DNA of 64,000 nucleotides from Nocardia sp. NBC_00403 (GTDB lineage: Bacteria; Actinomycetota; Actinomycetes; Mycobacteriales; Mycobacteriaceae): NCBI RefSeq assembly GCF_036046055.1, contig NZ_CP107939.1, positions 2,728,001 to 2,792,000 on the forward strand. Reading direction: 5' to 3'. Below, in pieces: positions 35,421 through 43,407 of the stretch. The position numbers and the translations under genes are program-made. Within the stretch, counting starts at the first letter, position 1, and each line of letters opens with the position of its first letter. The notes beneath the pieces are model-generated. The model was not told the DNA's origin and made no database searches. It saw only the letters and a program-made list of their open reading frames with translations.

Positions 35421-36511
35421 TGCGCGACCTCCACTTCCGCGTTTCGGGCAGCGACGAGAGCAGCGTGGGTCGGTGCCGAGGGCACATGCTCCGGGCGCAG
35501 CGCGTCGAATTCCTTGCGCAGCACGGGGACTACCTCTTCGCCGAGTAGATCCAGTTGTTCCAGCACCGTTTTCAACGGTAGGCCCGCGTGGTCCATCAAG
35601 AAGAGTTGGCGCTGATAGTCGCCGAAAGAGTCGCGGAAGCTCAGCGTCTTATCGATGACCTCCTGCGGGCTGCCCACGGTCAGCGGTGTCTGCTCGGTGA
35701 AGTCCTCCAGCGCTGGGCCGTGGCCGTAGACCGGCGCATTGTCGAAGTACGGACGGAATTCGCGCACCGCGTCCTGAGAGTTCTTGCGTATGAACACCTG
35801 TCCGCCGAGGCCGACGATCGCCTGGTCGGCGGAGCCGTGGCCGTAGTGTTCGTAGCGCCGCCGGTACAGCTCGATCAGCCGCTGGAAGTGTTCCTTCGGC
35901 CAGAAGATGTTGTTGGCGAAGAACCCGTCGCCGTAATAGGCAGCCTGCTCGGCGATTTCGGGGCTGCGGATCGACCCGTGCCACACGAACGGCGGCACGC
36001 CGTCGAGCGGGCGGGGCGTCGAGGTGAACGACTGCAGCGGCGTGCGGAACTTACCCTCCCAATCGACCACGTCCTCGCGCCAAAGCCGGTGCAGCAGATG
36101 GTAATTCTCGATGGCAAGGGGGATGCCGTCGCGAATGTCCTTGCCGAACCAGGGGTAGACCGGCCCGGTGTTGCCGCGCCCGAGCATCAGGTCGACCCGG
36201 CCGTCGGCCAGGTGCTGCAACATGGCGAAGTCCTCGGCGATCTTCACCGGATCGTTGGTGGTGATCAGCGTCGTAGAGGTGGACAGTTGCAGCCGCTCTG
36301 TCTGTGCGGCGATGTAGCCGAGCATGGTGGTCGGCGACGACGGCACGAACGGCGGGTTGTGGTGCTCACCGGTGGCGAACACGTCGAGGCCGACCTCTTC
36401 GGCCTTGCGTGCGATCGTCACCATCGCCTTGATGCGCTCGTGCTCGGTCGGCGTACGACCGGTGGTCGGATCGGTGGTCACGTCCCCGACCGTGAAGATT
36501 CCGAACTGCAC
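35417..36511 (-). CDS. Luciferase-like (LLM) flavin monooxygenase (CE1758 type)
   Basis: 364 residues of the bacterial luciferase fold. It begins with MQFGIFTVGDV, has DVFATGEHHNPPFVPSSP, and FAMLQHLADGRVDLMLGRGN around the flavin phosphate site. The GTG start has AGGAGG 4 bases upstream. Coupled by an overlapping ATGA to the FMN reductase at 34809, which would supply FMNH2. A palindrome at 36535-36553 lies upstream. Substrate unknown. Confidence 0.9.
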   Translation of the reverse strand: MQFGIFTVGDVTTDPTTGRTPTEHERIKAMVTIARKAEEVGLDVFATGEHHNPPFVPSSPTTMLGYIAAQTERLQLSTSTTLITTNDPVKIAEDFAMLQHLADGRVDLMLGRGNTGPVYPWFGKDIRDGIPLAIENYHLLHRLWREDVVDWEGKFRTPLQSFTSTPRPLDGVPPFVWHGSIRSPEIAEQAAYYGDGFFANNIFWPKEHFQRLIELYRRRYEHYGHGSADQAIVGLGGQVFIRKNSQDAVREFRPYFDNAPVYGHGPALEDFTEQTPLTVGSPQEVIDKTLSFRDSFGDYQRQLFLMDHAGLPLKTVLEQLDLLGEEVVPVLRKEFDALRPEHVPSAPTHAALVAARNAEVEVAQ

Positions 36512-36534
36512 GACACCTCCTCAATCCAAGTCTT

Positions 36535-36553
36535 ACATCCAGTTGGTGGATGT
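36535..36553. promoter_or_regulatory. Palindrome upstream of the LLM/FMN reductase operon
   Basis: Perfect inverted repeat ACATCCA-GTTGG-TGGATGT, 24 bases before the LLM start codon, so it would overlap the promoter or 5' leader. Likely an operator for an unknown repressor. Confidence 0.6.
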
Positions 36554-36634
36554 GGCAACCAATGGAACATGAACGACGGGCCTGCTATTCCGTAGAGCGA
36601 GAACGTGGCCCACGTCACTCGAGATGCCGCCGAT

Positions 36635-36680
36635 AAGCAACCTTGGTTGACTGGAATGAAACAGTCAACTAGGGTTGCTT
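36635..36680. promoter_or_regulatory. 46-base palindrome containing the promoter of the small HTH gene
   Basis: Outer arms AAGCAACC/GGTTGCTT and inner arms GTTGACTG/CAGTCAAC are perfect; the three bases between them can wobble-pair, giving a continuous 19-step inverted repeat with an 8-base centre. Inside it are a -35 TTGACT (36647-36652), a 17-base spacer and a -10 TAGGGT (36670-36675). The ATG is 7 bases past the -10, so the transcript should be leaderless. A repressor bound here would cover the whole promoter. Confidence 0.85.
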
Positions 36681-36682
36681 GC

Positions 36683-36919
36683 ATGCCTGATGTTGAACCT
36701 CCCGATGCCCAGGGCCCGGCCGATGCGCTTGCGTCGGTTGCGGCGTTGCGTCGCTTGGCCGATCAGGTCGAAGACGCTGCCGTCGAACAGGCGATGCGGG
36801 AGGGGTGGAGTTGGCCGCAGGTTGCCGAGGCACTCGGGGTCACCAGGCAGGCGGTACACAAGAAGCATGCCAAGCGGCTCATTGCCGCCGGCGTCGAGTT
36901 GCGGAGGCGGGACGCGTAA
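36683..36919 (+). CDS. Small HTH DNA-binding protein, probably leaderless
   Basis: 78 residues. The core is an AraC/Psq-like single HTH: GWSWPQVAEALGVTRQAVHK (about residues 41-60), preceded by a helix ASVAALRRLADQVEDAAVEQ. Proteins like this occur in many actinobacteria, often next to a Clp N-domain protein, which is absent here. No ribosome site precedes the ATG; the consensus promoter ends 7 bases upstream and lies in a long palindrome, so it is probably autoregulated. It is divergent from the LLM operon and may also control it. Confidence 0.85.
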   Translation: MPDVEPPDAQGPADALASVAALRRLADQVEDAAVEQAMREGWSWPQVAEALGVTRQAVHKKHAKRLIAAGVELRRRDA

Positions 36920-36988
36920 TCGGCGCGGCCCAGGGTCGGGGCGGTGTGCGTCCGCAGGGAGAATCGACGAGCGGGCGCGCATCGGTGC

Positions 36989-37405
36989 CTATGCGCCGGC
37001 GGCTTCTCGCTCGATCTGCTCGGTGGCCTCGCGTTGGATCCGGTCGAACTGTGCGCCCATGGCGGCGGCGAGCGCATTGGCCGCCGACAGCGGGCGGACC
37101 ATGACCATGAGGTCATCGATCTTGCCGTCGGCATCGAGGTGGATGAAATCGCAGCCGGTGAGCTGTTTGCCGTCGACCTTCGCCTCGAAGACCAAGGCGT
37201 GGTCGAGCCCGTTGGTGTCGGTGATCTCGCGAATGTAGTGGAAGTCTTCGAAGACTCGCATCACGCCACGGATGATGGCGGCGGTGATGGCCCGGCCCGG
37301 GTACGGCTTGAACGCCACCGGGCTGGTGAAGACGACGTTGTCGGCCAGCAGTGCCTCGATGGCGGCCGCATCGCCGGCTTCGACGGCTTTCCGGAACGGG
37401 TGCAT
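36989..37405 (-). CDS. SnoaL-like / NTF2-fold protein
   Basis: 138 residues with HPFRKAVEAGDAAAIEALLA, NVVFTSPVAFKPYPGR and FIHLDADGKIDDLMVMVRP, the usual order in SnoaL-like proteins. The ATG at 37405 follows GAGAGGTGGGTC, a good ribosome site. The ligand and activity are unknown. It is convergent with the small HTH gene. Confidence 0.85.
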   Translation of the reverse strand: MHPFRKAVEAGDAAAIEALLADNVVFTSPVAFKPYPGRAITAAIIRGVMRVFEDFHYIREITDTNGLDHALVFEAKVDGKQLTGCDFIHLDADGKIDDLMVMVRPLSAANALAAAMGAQFDRIQREATEQIEREAAGA

Positions 37406-37744
37406 GACCCACCTCTCGTAGTCGATGTGTTGAGTATCCGAATCGAACGCTAGCGGGTGCTGCCCCACCGAGCGACTGCATTCGATCACCTCGGCCGGGC
37501 GCGCAGCGTTGCACGCCTTCGCAGTCGGCGCACCGAAACCGACCGTGACCGGCGACGAGCTGATAGTGCAGGTCCAACCCCTCGACGCGGAAAACGCCGA
37601 CGCGATCCGTGCCTCGATGGCCGTGGGCTTGCAATGGGCGCAGGCGGCGGGAGAACATCCGCCGACCGGAGTTCGCGCTGACCGTCATCGACCGTCGCGT
37701 CACTGCCCGGTCCTGGTGCGCACGCTCGGTGATAGCGTTCGAAC
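37406..37744. other. Intergenic region without a confident gene
   Basis: 339 bases between divergent SnoaL-like and SRPBCC genes. A plus-strand frame gives GDELIVQVQPLDAENADA and then loses order, so at most it is a fragment. No strong hairpin or operator was found. Confidence 0.5.
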
Positions 37745-38203
37745 ATGCACGATAGCGTGACGATTCGGATGGCTGCGCCTGCCGAAGAGATCTGGGAATT
37801 GGTCAGTGACATCACCAATACCGGCCGGTTCAGTCCGGAGACCTTCGGCGCCGAGTGGCTCGGTGGCGCGACCGCACCTGCCGTCGGCGTCAAGTTCCGT
37901 GGCCACGTCAACCGCAATGGCTGGGGCCTGAAGTATTGGACGGTCTGCCGGATCGACGCCTGCGAGCCGGGCCGGGAGTTCACCTTCACCGTGCTCGGTC
38001 CCGGCGGGGCGGCGCTCAACACCTGGAGCTACCGGTTCGAGACGGTCGATGGCGGCACCGATGTCACCGAGTCGTTCCGGCTCGCCGATATCGTCGGGCT
38101 GCGGCTGTACTGGCTGGTGGCCGGTCGGGCGCGCGGGAAGACCAATCGTGATGGAATGCGGAAAACGCTGAGCCGTATCAAGGAGTTCGTCGAGCAGAAG
38201 TGA
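37745..38203 (+). CDS. SRPBCC (polyketide cyclase-like) protein
   Basis: 152 residues. It starts with HDSVTIRMAAPAEEIWELVS and has WLGGATAPAVGVKFRG and NTWSYRFETVDGGTDVTESF, matching the START-like helix-grip fold that binds hydrophobic ligands (polyketide_cyc2). No catalytic residues can be assigned. Ends with a basic helix. Stands alone before the broken serine hydrolase gene. Confidence 0.88.
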   Translation: MHDSVTIRMAAPAEEIWELVSDITNTGRFSPETFGAEWLGGATAPAVGVKFRGHVNRNGWGLKYWTVCRIDACEPGREFTFTVLGPGGAALNTWSYRFETVDGGTDVTESFRLADIVGLRLYWLVAGRARGKTNRDGMRKTLSRIKEFVEQK

Positions 38204-38348
38204 GGCCGCATTGTCGGTGGTTGCAGTACGGCGTCGGTTCGAACCGAACGGGACCCGTCCGGGTATTGCCGCACGCAGTACTCGAACTCCAGCCACGAAT
38301 GATCGCCTATCCGCGGGACGGTCACGGGCCGAACCGGATGAGGCCCGG

Positions 38349-39474
38349 ATGAGACGGTTTGCGATGACGGCGGTTTCGGCTGTGGCAGTGCTGGTTTCGC
38401 CATTGGCCCTGGCATCGGCGTCGAGTGCCGATCCGGCATTCTCGATGCGGGCCCAGGTGTTGCAGGTCGGTCTGGACGAGCTGGTCAAGGACACCTTGGT
38501 GCCTGGTGCTCACCGAGCACGGAACCGACACCCAGATCAATAGCGGTGTGGGAGATGTGGCGACCGGCGCGGCTTTCCCGGATAACGCTCAGGTGCGGAT
38601 AGCCAGCAATACCAAGGCTTTCGTCGCGACGGTGGTGCTGCAATTGGTGGCCGAACATCGAGTGGAACTCGACGCTCCGCTGGAGCGGTATCTCCCGGGT
38701 CGGGTCTACGGGCCAGGTGGCGACGGTCGTGTGATCACTGTTCGAAATCTCTTGCAGCACACCGGTGGTATTCCCAACTATCTCGCCTACCTCGACCTCG
38801 GTTCCGCTGACGCATTGCGGCGGTCGCGGCCGGCCGACGAGCTGATCCGGCTCGGCCTCGACCATCCGGCCGAGTTCACCCCCGGCTCGGCCTTCGGCTA
38901 CTCCAACACCAATTATCTGTTGGCAGGGGAGCTGATCGAGCAGGTCACCAGGTCCCCGGTCAGCGTCGAGATCGCCCGCAGAATCCTGGTGCCGCTGGGG
39001 CTGGGGCATACCTACTGGCCATTGTTCCCGGTGGAGAACGTGATTCGGCAACCGCATCCGCGCGGGTATCACAACTTCGGTGGCACCCGCGTCGACATCA
39101 CCGACATCGACCCAGGTTGGGGCCTTTCCGATGGCGCACTGGTGTCCACCGGTGCGGATCTGAACCGATTCTTCATGGCCTTGGTGTCCGGGCGGCTGCT
39201 GCCACCTGAAGTGCGGAACGAGATGATGCACACCATCCCCACCAACGAGCCGACCCGGCCCCGCGAGGCGGGTCTGGGCCTGTTCCGTCGCATCAACAGC
39301 TGTGGCATGGAGACCTGGGGCCACGGTGGCGCCATGAACGGCTTCCTCGTCTTCGGCGCGGCGACCACCGACCGCGCGGTGACCGTCAGCACGAACGAGC
39401 TCACCGGTTTCTTGGTCATGGGCGTATACCTGGGCGCCATGAACGCCCTCGTCGATGCCGCCCTCTGCGGGTAG
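38349..39474 (+). pseudogene. Frameshifted secreted serine hydrolase (beta-lactamase / D-Ala carboxypeptidase family)
   Basis: The first frame gives a signal peptide (RRFAMTAVSAVAVLVSPLAL) and QVGLDELVKDTLVPGA, then loses homology and stops. A frame shifted by one base continues from about 38506 with VLTEHGTDTQINSGVGD and a full class C-like domain: SxxK as SNTK, YxN as YSNTN, and HGG near the end. The two halves join within a few codons of each other. The site reads TGGTGCTC once where two tandem copies would restore the frame, so loss of one 8-base unit is likely (inference). The protein could be dead, or be a sequencing error, or be made without export from an internal start. Confidence 0.8.
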
Positions 39475-39481
39475 CGGCGTA

Positions 39482-40189
39482 TCAGGATTTCGGCGCGGCG
39501 CGCAGCCGCGCTTCGAGGCCGTCCATGACGCACAGCAAGCCGAAGTCGAAGGCCATGGCGCGGGCGACCTCCGGGTCGGTCGGGACGGTCGTGCGGTAGT
39601 CCGCCATCATCTCGGGGTAGTCGTGGCCGATCTGCTCCATCACCTCCATCACGTTCTCCGGGTTCAGGTCGCCGTCGAATGCTTTGTCCGCCGTGATCGC
39701 CGGAATGATCTGGCCGAGAACAAAACTCATCACCGTGCTGGTCGCGAGGTGGACGTCAACGCCGGTGAAACCCGCGCAGAGGAAGGTGCGGCGCAGTCGG
39801 TCGCCGAGGCGGAACGAGTTCGGGCCGATGCTCGGCATCTGGACCGCCATGGATGCCACCCACGGGTGGGCGAGCATGGTGACGCGCAAGCTGTAGGCGA
39901 AGGTCGTCACCACTTCGCGCCACGAGGTTTCGTCGGGCTCCGGGGTGTCCACCAGGCCCCAGATTTCGTCGAGGGCCAGTTCCAGTAGTTCGTTCTTGTT
40001 CGCGACATGCCAGTAGAGGCTGGTCGCGCCCGCGCCGAGTTTGGCGCCGAGCTTGCGCATGCTCAGCGCCTCCCTCCCCTCGGCGTCCAGGAGTTCGACT
40101 GCGGCAGCAACGATCTGGTCGCGGCGCAAGCCCGCCGTTTTGGGTTGGCGGGGCTCGCGGGTCCACACCGAGGTGAACTGCTTGGTCAT
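39482..40189 (-). CDS. TetR-family regulator of the divergent MFS gene
   Basis: 235 residues. The HTH is LSMRKLGAKLGAGATSLYWHV (about residues 42-62), with the larger C-terminal domain of TetR_C proteins. The ATG at 40189 was preferred to one 24 bases earlier. It is divergent from the drug-exporter-like MFS gene across 47 bases with nested palindromes, the standard arrangement for a drug-responsive repressor. Confidence 0.9.
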   Translation of the reverse strand: MTKQFTSVWTREPRQPKTAGLRRDQIVAAAVELLDAEGREALSMRKLGAKLGAGATSLYWHVANKNELLELALDEIWGLVDTPEPDETSWREVVTTFAYSLRVTMLAHPWVASMAVQMPSIGPNSFRLGDRLRRTFLCAGFTGVDVHLATSTVMSFVLGQIIPAITADKAFDGDLNPENVMEVMEQIGHDYPEMMADYRTTVPTDPEVARAMAFDFGLLCVMDGLEARLRAAPKS

Positions 40190-40206
40190 CGGGCCAGCAT
40201 AATTCG

Positions 40207-40243
40207 CTCGCACATTGTTCGATTCTATCGTACGGTGTGCGAG
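40207..40243. promoter_or_regulatory. TetR operator with nested inverted repeats
   Basis: Outer arms CTCGCACA (40207-40214) and TGTGCGAG (40236-40243) are perfect. The centre GTTCGAT-TCT-ATCGTAC (40217-40233) is a second inverted repeat with one mismatch. The element covers the MFS start codon region, so binding would block transcription of both genes. Confidence 0.72.
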
Positions 40244-41700
40244 TGGAATCGAACGTCGTACGAGACCCTCGCCGTTGGTGGATTCTCGGGGTCCTCTGTC
40301 TGTCCCTGCTGGTGCTGATGATCGACGGCACCGTGCTCAACATCGCTATCCCGTCACTCATTCGCGAGCTCGGCGCCTCGCCCTCGGACGTGCAGTGGAT
40401 CCTGGACGCCTACGTCCTCGTCTTCGCGGGTTTGCTGCTCACCGCGGGCAGCCTGTCGGACCGGTTCGGCAGGCGTCGAATGCTGATCGTCGGCCTTGCG
40501 GTGTTCGGCGCGGCATCCCTGTTCGCCGTGCTGGCCACCGAACCGTGGCAGGTCGTCGCCGCGCGGGCCGCCATGGGCGTCGGTGGCTCGCTGCTGATGC
40601 CATCGACGTTGTCGATCCTGATGACCACCTTCGCCGAAGATGAGCGGCGCAAGGCGATGGCCGCCTGGTCTACCGTCTCGATGGTCGGCATCGTGCTCGG
40701 GCCGACGCTGGGTGGCTTTCTGCTGCAACACTATTGGTGGGGCTCGGTGTTCCTGCTCAATATTCCGGTCGCGGCGGCGGCGATCGTCGCCGCGATCGTG
40801 CTGATGCCGGAATCGACGGGGGAGCAGCGTCCGGTCGATCTGCTCGGCGTGGTGCTGTCCATCACCGCGCTCGGCGCCACGGTCTACGTGATCATCGAGC
40901 GTGAGTGGAACATCGGGATGATCGTGCTGGCGATCGCGGCGTTCATCGCGTTCGCGGTCTGGGAGAGCCGATCTGCACACCCGATGCTGCCGCTGGCGGT
41001 TTTCCGCAAGCGTGACTTCACCGGCACGGCGCTCACCCTGCTGCTCATGGTGTTCGGTATGGGCGCGCTCATGCTGATGCTCACGCAGTATCTGCAGTTC
41101 GTGCTCGGCTACGGGCCGATGAAGGCCGGTCTCGCGCTGCTGCCGTACGCCGTGGCCGCCGCGGTGTTCAACGGTCTCGGCGCGACTCTGGGACAGAAGC
41201 TGAGCAATAAGACACTCATCGTGGCCGGCCTGCTCGTGATGGGCGTTGCCTTCGGCATCCTGGCCCTCGGCACCGGATACTTCGCGGTGCTGGGAAGCAT
41301 GCTGGTGATGGGCATCGGCGGCGGCCTTGCCGGTCCCGCCGCCTACGCCGCAATCATGAGCGCCATCCCGCTCGAGCACGCCGGCGTCGGCTCGGCCATG
41401 AACGACACCCTGCAGCAGGTCGGTATGGCGATCAGCATCGCGATTCTGGGCAGCGTGCTCGCGGGGGTGTTCACCTCGAACATGCCTGCGGATGCCCCTG
41501 ACGCGGCGCGTGAATCCATCGGCGCGGCTTTCCAACTCGGCTACATCGAGCCGGCGAAGACAGCCTTCACGACCGCCATGTCCACCGGTGCCTGGATCAG
41601 CGCGGGCTTCAGCGTCGCTGCCGCGCTACTCGGGCTGGTGCTGCTGCGGGCGCGCCCGGCCGAGCCGGCGAAGGAAACGGAGGCGGCTACCGTCGGGTAG
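40237..41700 (+). CDS. MFS drug-efflux transporter, DHA2 (14-helix) family
   Basis: 487 residues and about 14 membrane helices. DHA2 markers include DGTVLNIAIPSLIRELGAS in helix 1, the loop motif GSLSDRFGRRR, and motif C-like GIVLGPTLGGF in helix 5. Such pumps exchange drugs or dyes for protons. The GTG start lies inside the operator palindrome. Repression by the divergent TetR protein is likely. Confidence 0.92.
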   Translation: MRVESNVVRDPRRWWILGVLCLSLLVLMIDGTVLNIAIPSLIRELGASPSDVQWILDAYVLVFAGLLLTAGSLSDRFGRRRMLIVGLAVFGAASLFAVLATEPWQVVAARAAMGVGGSLLMPSTLSILMTTFAEDERRKAMAAWSTVSMVGIVLGPTLGGFLLQHYWWGSVFLLNIPVAAAAIVAAIVLMPESTGEQRPVDLLGVVLSITALGATVYVIIEREWNIGMIVLAIAAFIAFAVWESRSAHPMLPLAVFRKRDFTGTALTLLLMVFGMGALMLMLTQYLQFVLGYGPMKAGLALLPYAVAAAVFNGLGATLGQKLSNKTLIVAGLLVMGVAFGILALGTGYFAVLGSMLVMGIGGGLAGPAAYAAIMSAIPLEHAGVGSAMNDTLQQVGMAISIAILGSVLAGVFTSNMPADAPDAARESIGAAFQLGYIEPAKTAFTTAMSTGAWISAGFSVAAALLGLVLLRARPAEPAKETEAATVG

Positions 41701-41949
41701 GGCGGTGCCCCGGCCGGTGCCGTTCGGCGAATGGCACTGGCCGACACCGCGAATCGAGCCGCCGTCGCAGGGTTCTCTGGGGAATAGCCACTCGCATCTC
41801 GCGGACCGCTCGGCTATGCTCCCCTCTGCCTCCTCGTTGTGCATGTCGGCGCATTCGATCGGGGAGTATCGCGAGTGCGGAACTGGTTCGAGCATCGGTG
41901 TGCAGGACGCGGCAAATCAATTGCCCTGGTGACGGAATGGAAAAACGCA

Positions 41950-42768
41950 ATGAGGCTTTGTGACAGCGCTACAGCGGCCGTCCTGGTTATCGGCGCCGTG
42001 ACCCTTGGTACAGGCATCGTCCACGCCGAACCCGTCGTGGAGCCCGCGCAGCCCAACATCACGTACTCGGTCAAGCTGGTGGACAAGGCCGTGGTGACCA
42101 CCGTGAAGGGCGGCACCTTCGAGCTGTCGAAAGCGCTCGCGGGTGTGCTGGCCGCGGGTGGTGACGGTCGTCTTGTCGAGCGGGACGGCAAGCTGGTCGA
42201 CGCCACGGGCAAGGCCGCCGATATCGCCGACGTGGTCGACGTGGTCGATCTCGAGGACAGCGCTGGTCACACCGTGCTGACCCTGCCGCTCGACTTCCGT
42301 ATCGCGCAGACCTCGATTCCGGTCGAACCGGTCGTGCAGAAGGACGGCACGGTGCTGGAGTTGACGCCCCGGAAGCCGGCGGGGCTCGTTGTCTCGCAGC
42401 CGGTTGCCGTCAAGCCGGTGGCGTCGATGCTCGAGAACGAGCGCGCCAGAAACCAATTCGCCACCCAATTCGGCCTTGCCACTGCGATCGGCGGCTTTAT
42501 CGGGACCGCGGTCGGCGCGACCATCGGTTGCGTGGTCACCATCGCCGCGGGCTGCATCGCCGGGTTCCTCGCCGGAGCCGGCATCGGCGGGATCATCGGA
42601 ACCACCATCGTCGGTGGCCCCGTCCTGATCGTCGCGGGTATTGATCTGGTCAACACGATGGTGGCCGCCGACGGCACGACGCATTGGGCGGACAAGCCGA
42701 AAGTCGTGCAGCCGCAGCCGCAGCCGCAGCCGACCCAGGCGCAGCAGACACCGGAACAGCCGCGGTAG
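41950..42768 (+). CDS. Secreted protein with glycine-zipper C-terminus
   Basis: 272 residues. A signal peptide (about 1-26, cleavage after VHA) leads to a beta-rich domain (ITYSVKLVDKAVVTTVKGGT) and then a long alanine/glycine hydrophobic stretch (about 180-225, GGFIGTAVGATIG and GFLAGAGIGGIIG) like a glycine zipper, which may insert in membrane. The tail is PQPQPQP-rich. I recall a family of such proteins, abundant in Nocardia (possibly DUF8020), but cannot confirm. Starts at 41950 with the signal peptide intact. Confidence 0.8.
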   Translation: MRLCDSATAAVLVIGAVTLGTGIVHAEPVVEPAQPNITYSVKLVDKAVVTTVKGGTFELSKALAGVLAAGGDGRLVERDGKLVDATGKAADIADVVDVVDLEDSAGHTVLTLPLDFRIAQTSIPVEPVVQKDGTVLELTPRKPAGLVVSQPVAVKPVASMLENERARNQFATQFGLATAIGGFIGTAVGATIGCVVTIAAGCIAGFLAGAGIGGIIGTTIVGGPVLIVAGIDLVNTMVAADGTTHWADKPKVVQPQPQPQPTQAQQTPEQPR

Positions 42769-43341
42769 CTAGACGGTGTCGTCCACCAGCTGAGCTGCCA
42801 GGGCGCGACCCGCAGCCCGCAGGGGTTCGGTCGAATGCAGGGTGCGGCTGAGGATGAAGGCTCCCTCCAGTGCGCTCAGTAGTGCGAGGGTGAATTGGCG
42901 CGCCGGGGTCGCATCGAGCCCGCGCCGCACGAAGTATTCGGTGCCGCGAGCGATCCACGAGTCGAGAATTTCGGCGGTGACTGCCCGCAGTGCTGGTTCA
43001 CTGTCGGCGATTTCGCCCGCGATCGTGACGACAGGGCACATATTGAGCCAGCCCGCTTGCTCCATCTGTTCGGCGGCGTCCGTGAAGGCGGCGGTCACCG
43101 CTTCGCGCAGATCCTCGTGCGGATCCATCAGCATCGGCAGCAGCTGGATGTAGGCCGCGCCCGCCGCCCGCAGCGCTTCGGCCGCGATCTGTTGTTTGCC
43201 CTGTGGGAAGTGGTGATAGAGCGAGCCCATCGGTGCCTGCGCCAGCTCGCTCACCTGCTTGACGGTGGTCGCGCCATAGCCCTGCGTGCGCATCAGCTCC
43301 GCCATCGCTGTGCGGATCCGTTCCCTGGTGCTGGTTGACAT
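42769..43341 (-). CDS. TetR-family regulator, LmrA/YxaF type
   Basis: 190 residues. The HTH includes YGATTVKQVSELAQAPMGSLYHHFP; the C-terminal domain with WLNMCPVVTIAGEIADSEP resembles LmrA/YxaF-type sensory domains, which respond to drugs or flavonoids. A GTG at 43353 is in frame, but the ATG has the better ribosome site. It is divergent from the alpha/beta hydrolase gene across 66 bases that hold repeated CTAGAG half-sites. Confidence 0.9.
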   Translation of the reverse strand: MSTSTRERIRTAMAELMRTQGYGATTVKQVSELAQAPMGSLYHHFPQGKQQIAAEALRAAGAAYIQLLPMLMDPHEDLREAVTAAFTDAAEQMEQAGWLNMCPVVTIAGEIADSEPALRAVTAEILDSWIARGTEYFVRRGLDATPARQFTLALLSALEGAFILSRTLHSTEPLRAAGRALAAQLVDDTV

Positions 43342-43362
43342 CTTCTCGGCCACTCCGTAAGA

Positions 43363-43394
43363 CTAGAGCAAATGCTCTAGAGCGACTACTCTAG
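43363..43394. promoter_or_regulatory. Overlapping TetR operators made of CTAGAG half-sites
   Basis: A perfect palindrome CTAGAGCA-AA-TGCTCTAG (43363-43380) is followed by a second, CTAGAG-6-CTCTAG (43377-43394), sharing a half-site. Two TetR dimers could bind side by side. It sits between the TetR gene and the hydrolase ribosome site. Confidence 0.8.
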
Positions 43395-43407
43395 CGGAGG
43401 TACTGCG

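Noticed and set aside
37509..37700. Plus-strand frame with GDELIVQVQPLDAENADA
   Set aside because: Only a short stretch looks protein-like, with no start signal, no domain and loss of order after 40 codons.
40354..41535. A long reverse frame under the MFS transporter
   Set aside because: Very rich in His, Arg and Gln, as expected from antisense of membrane-helix codons; the plus-strand transporter is certain.
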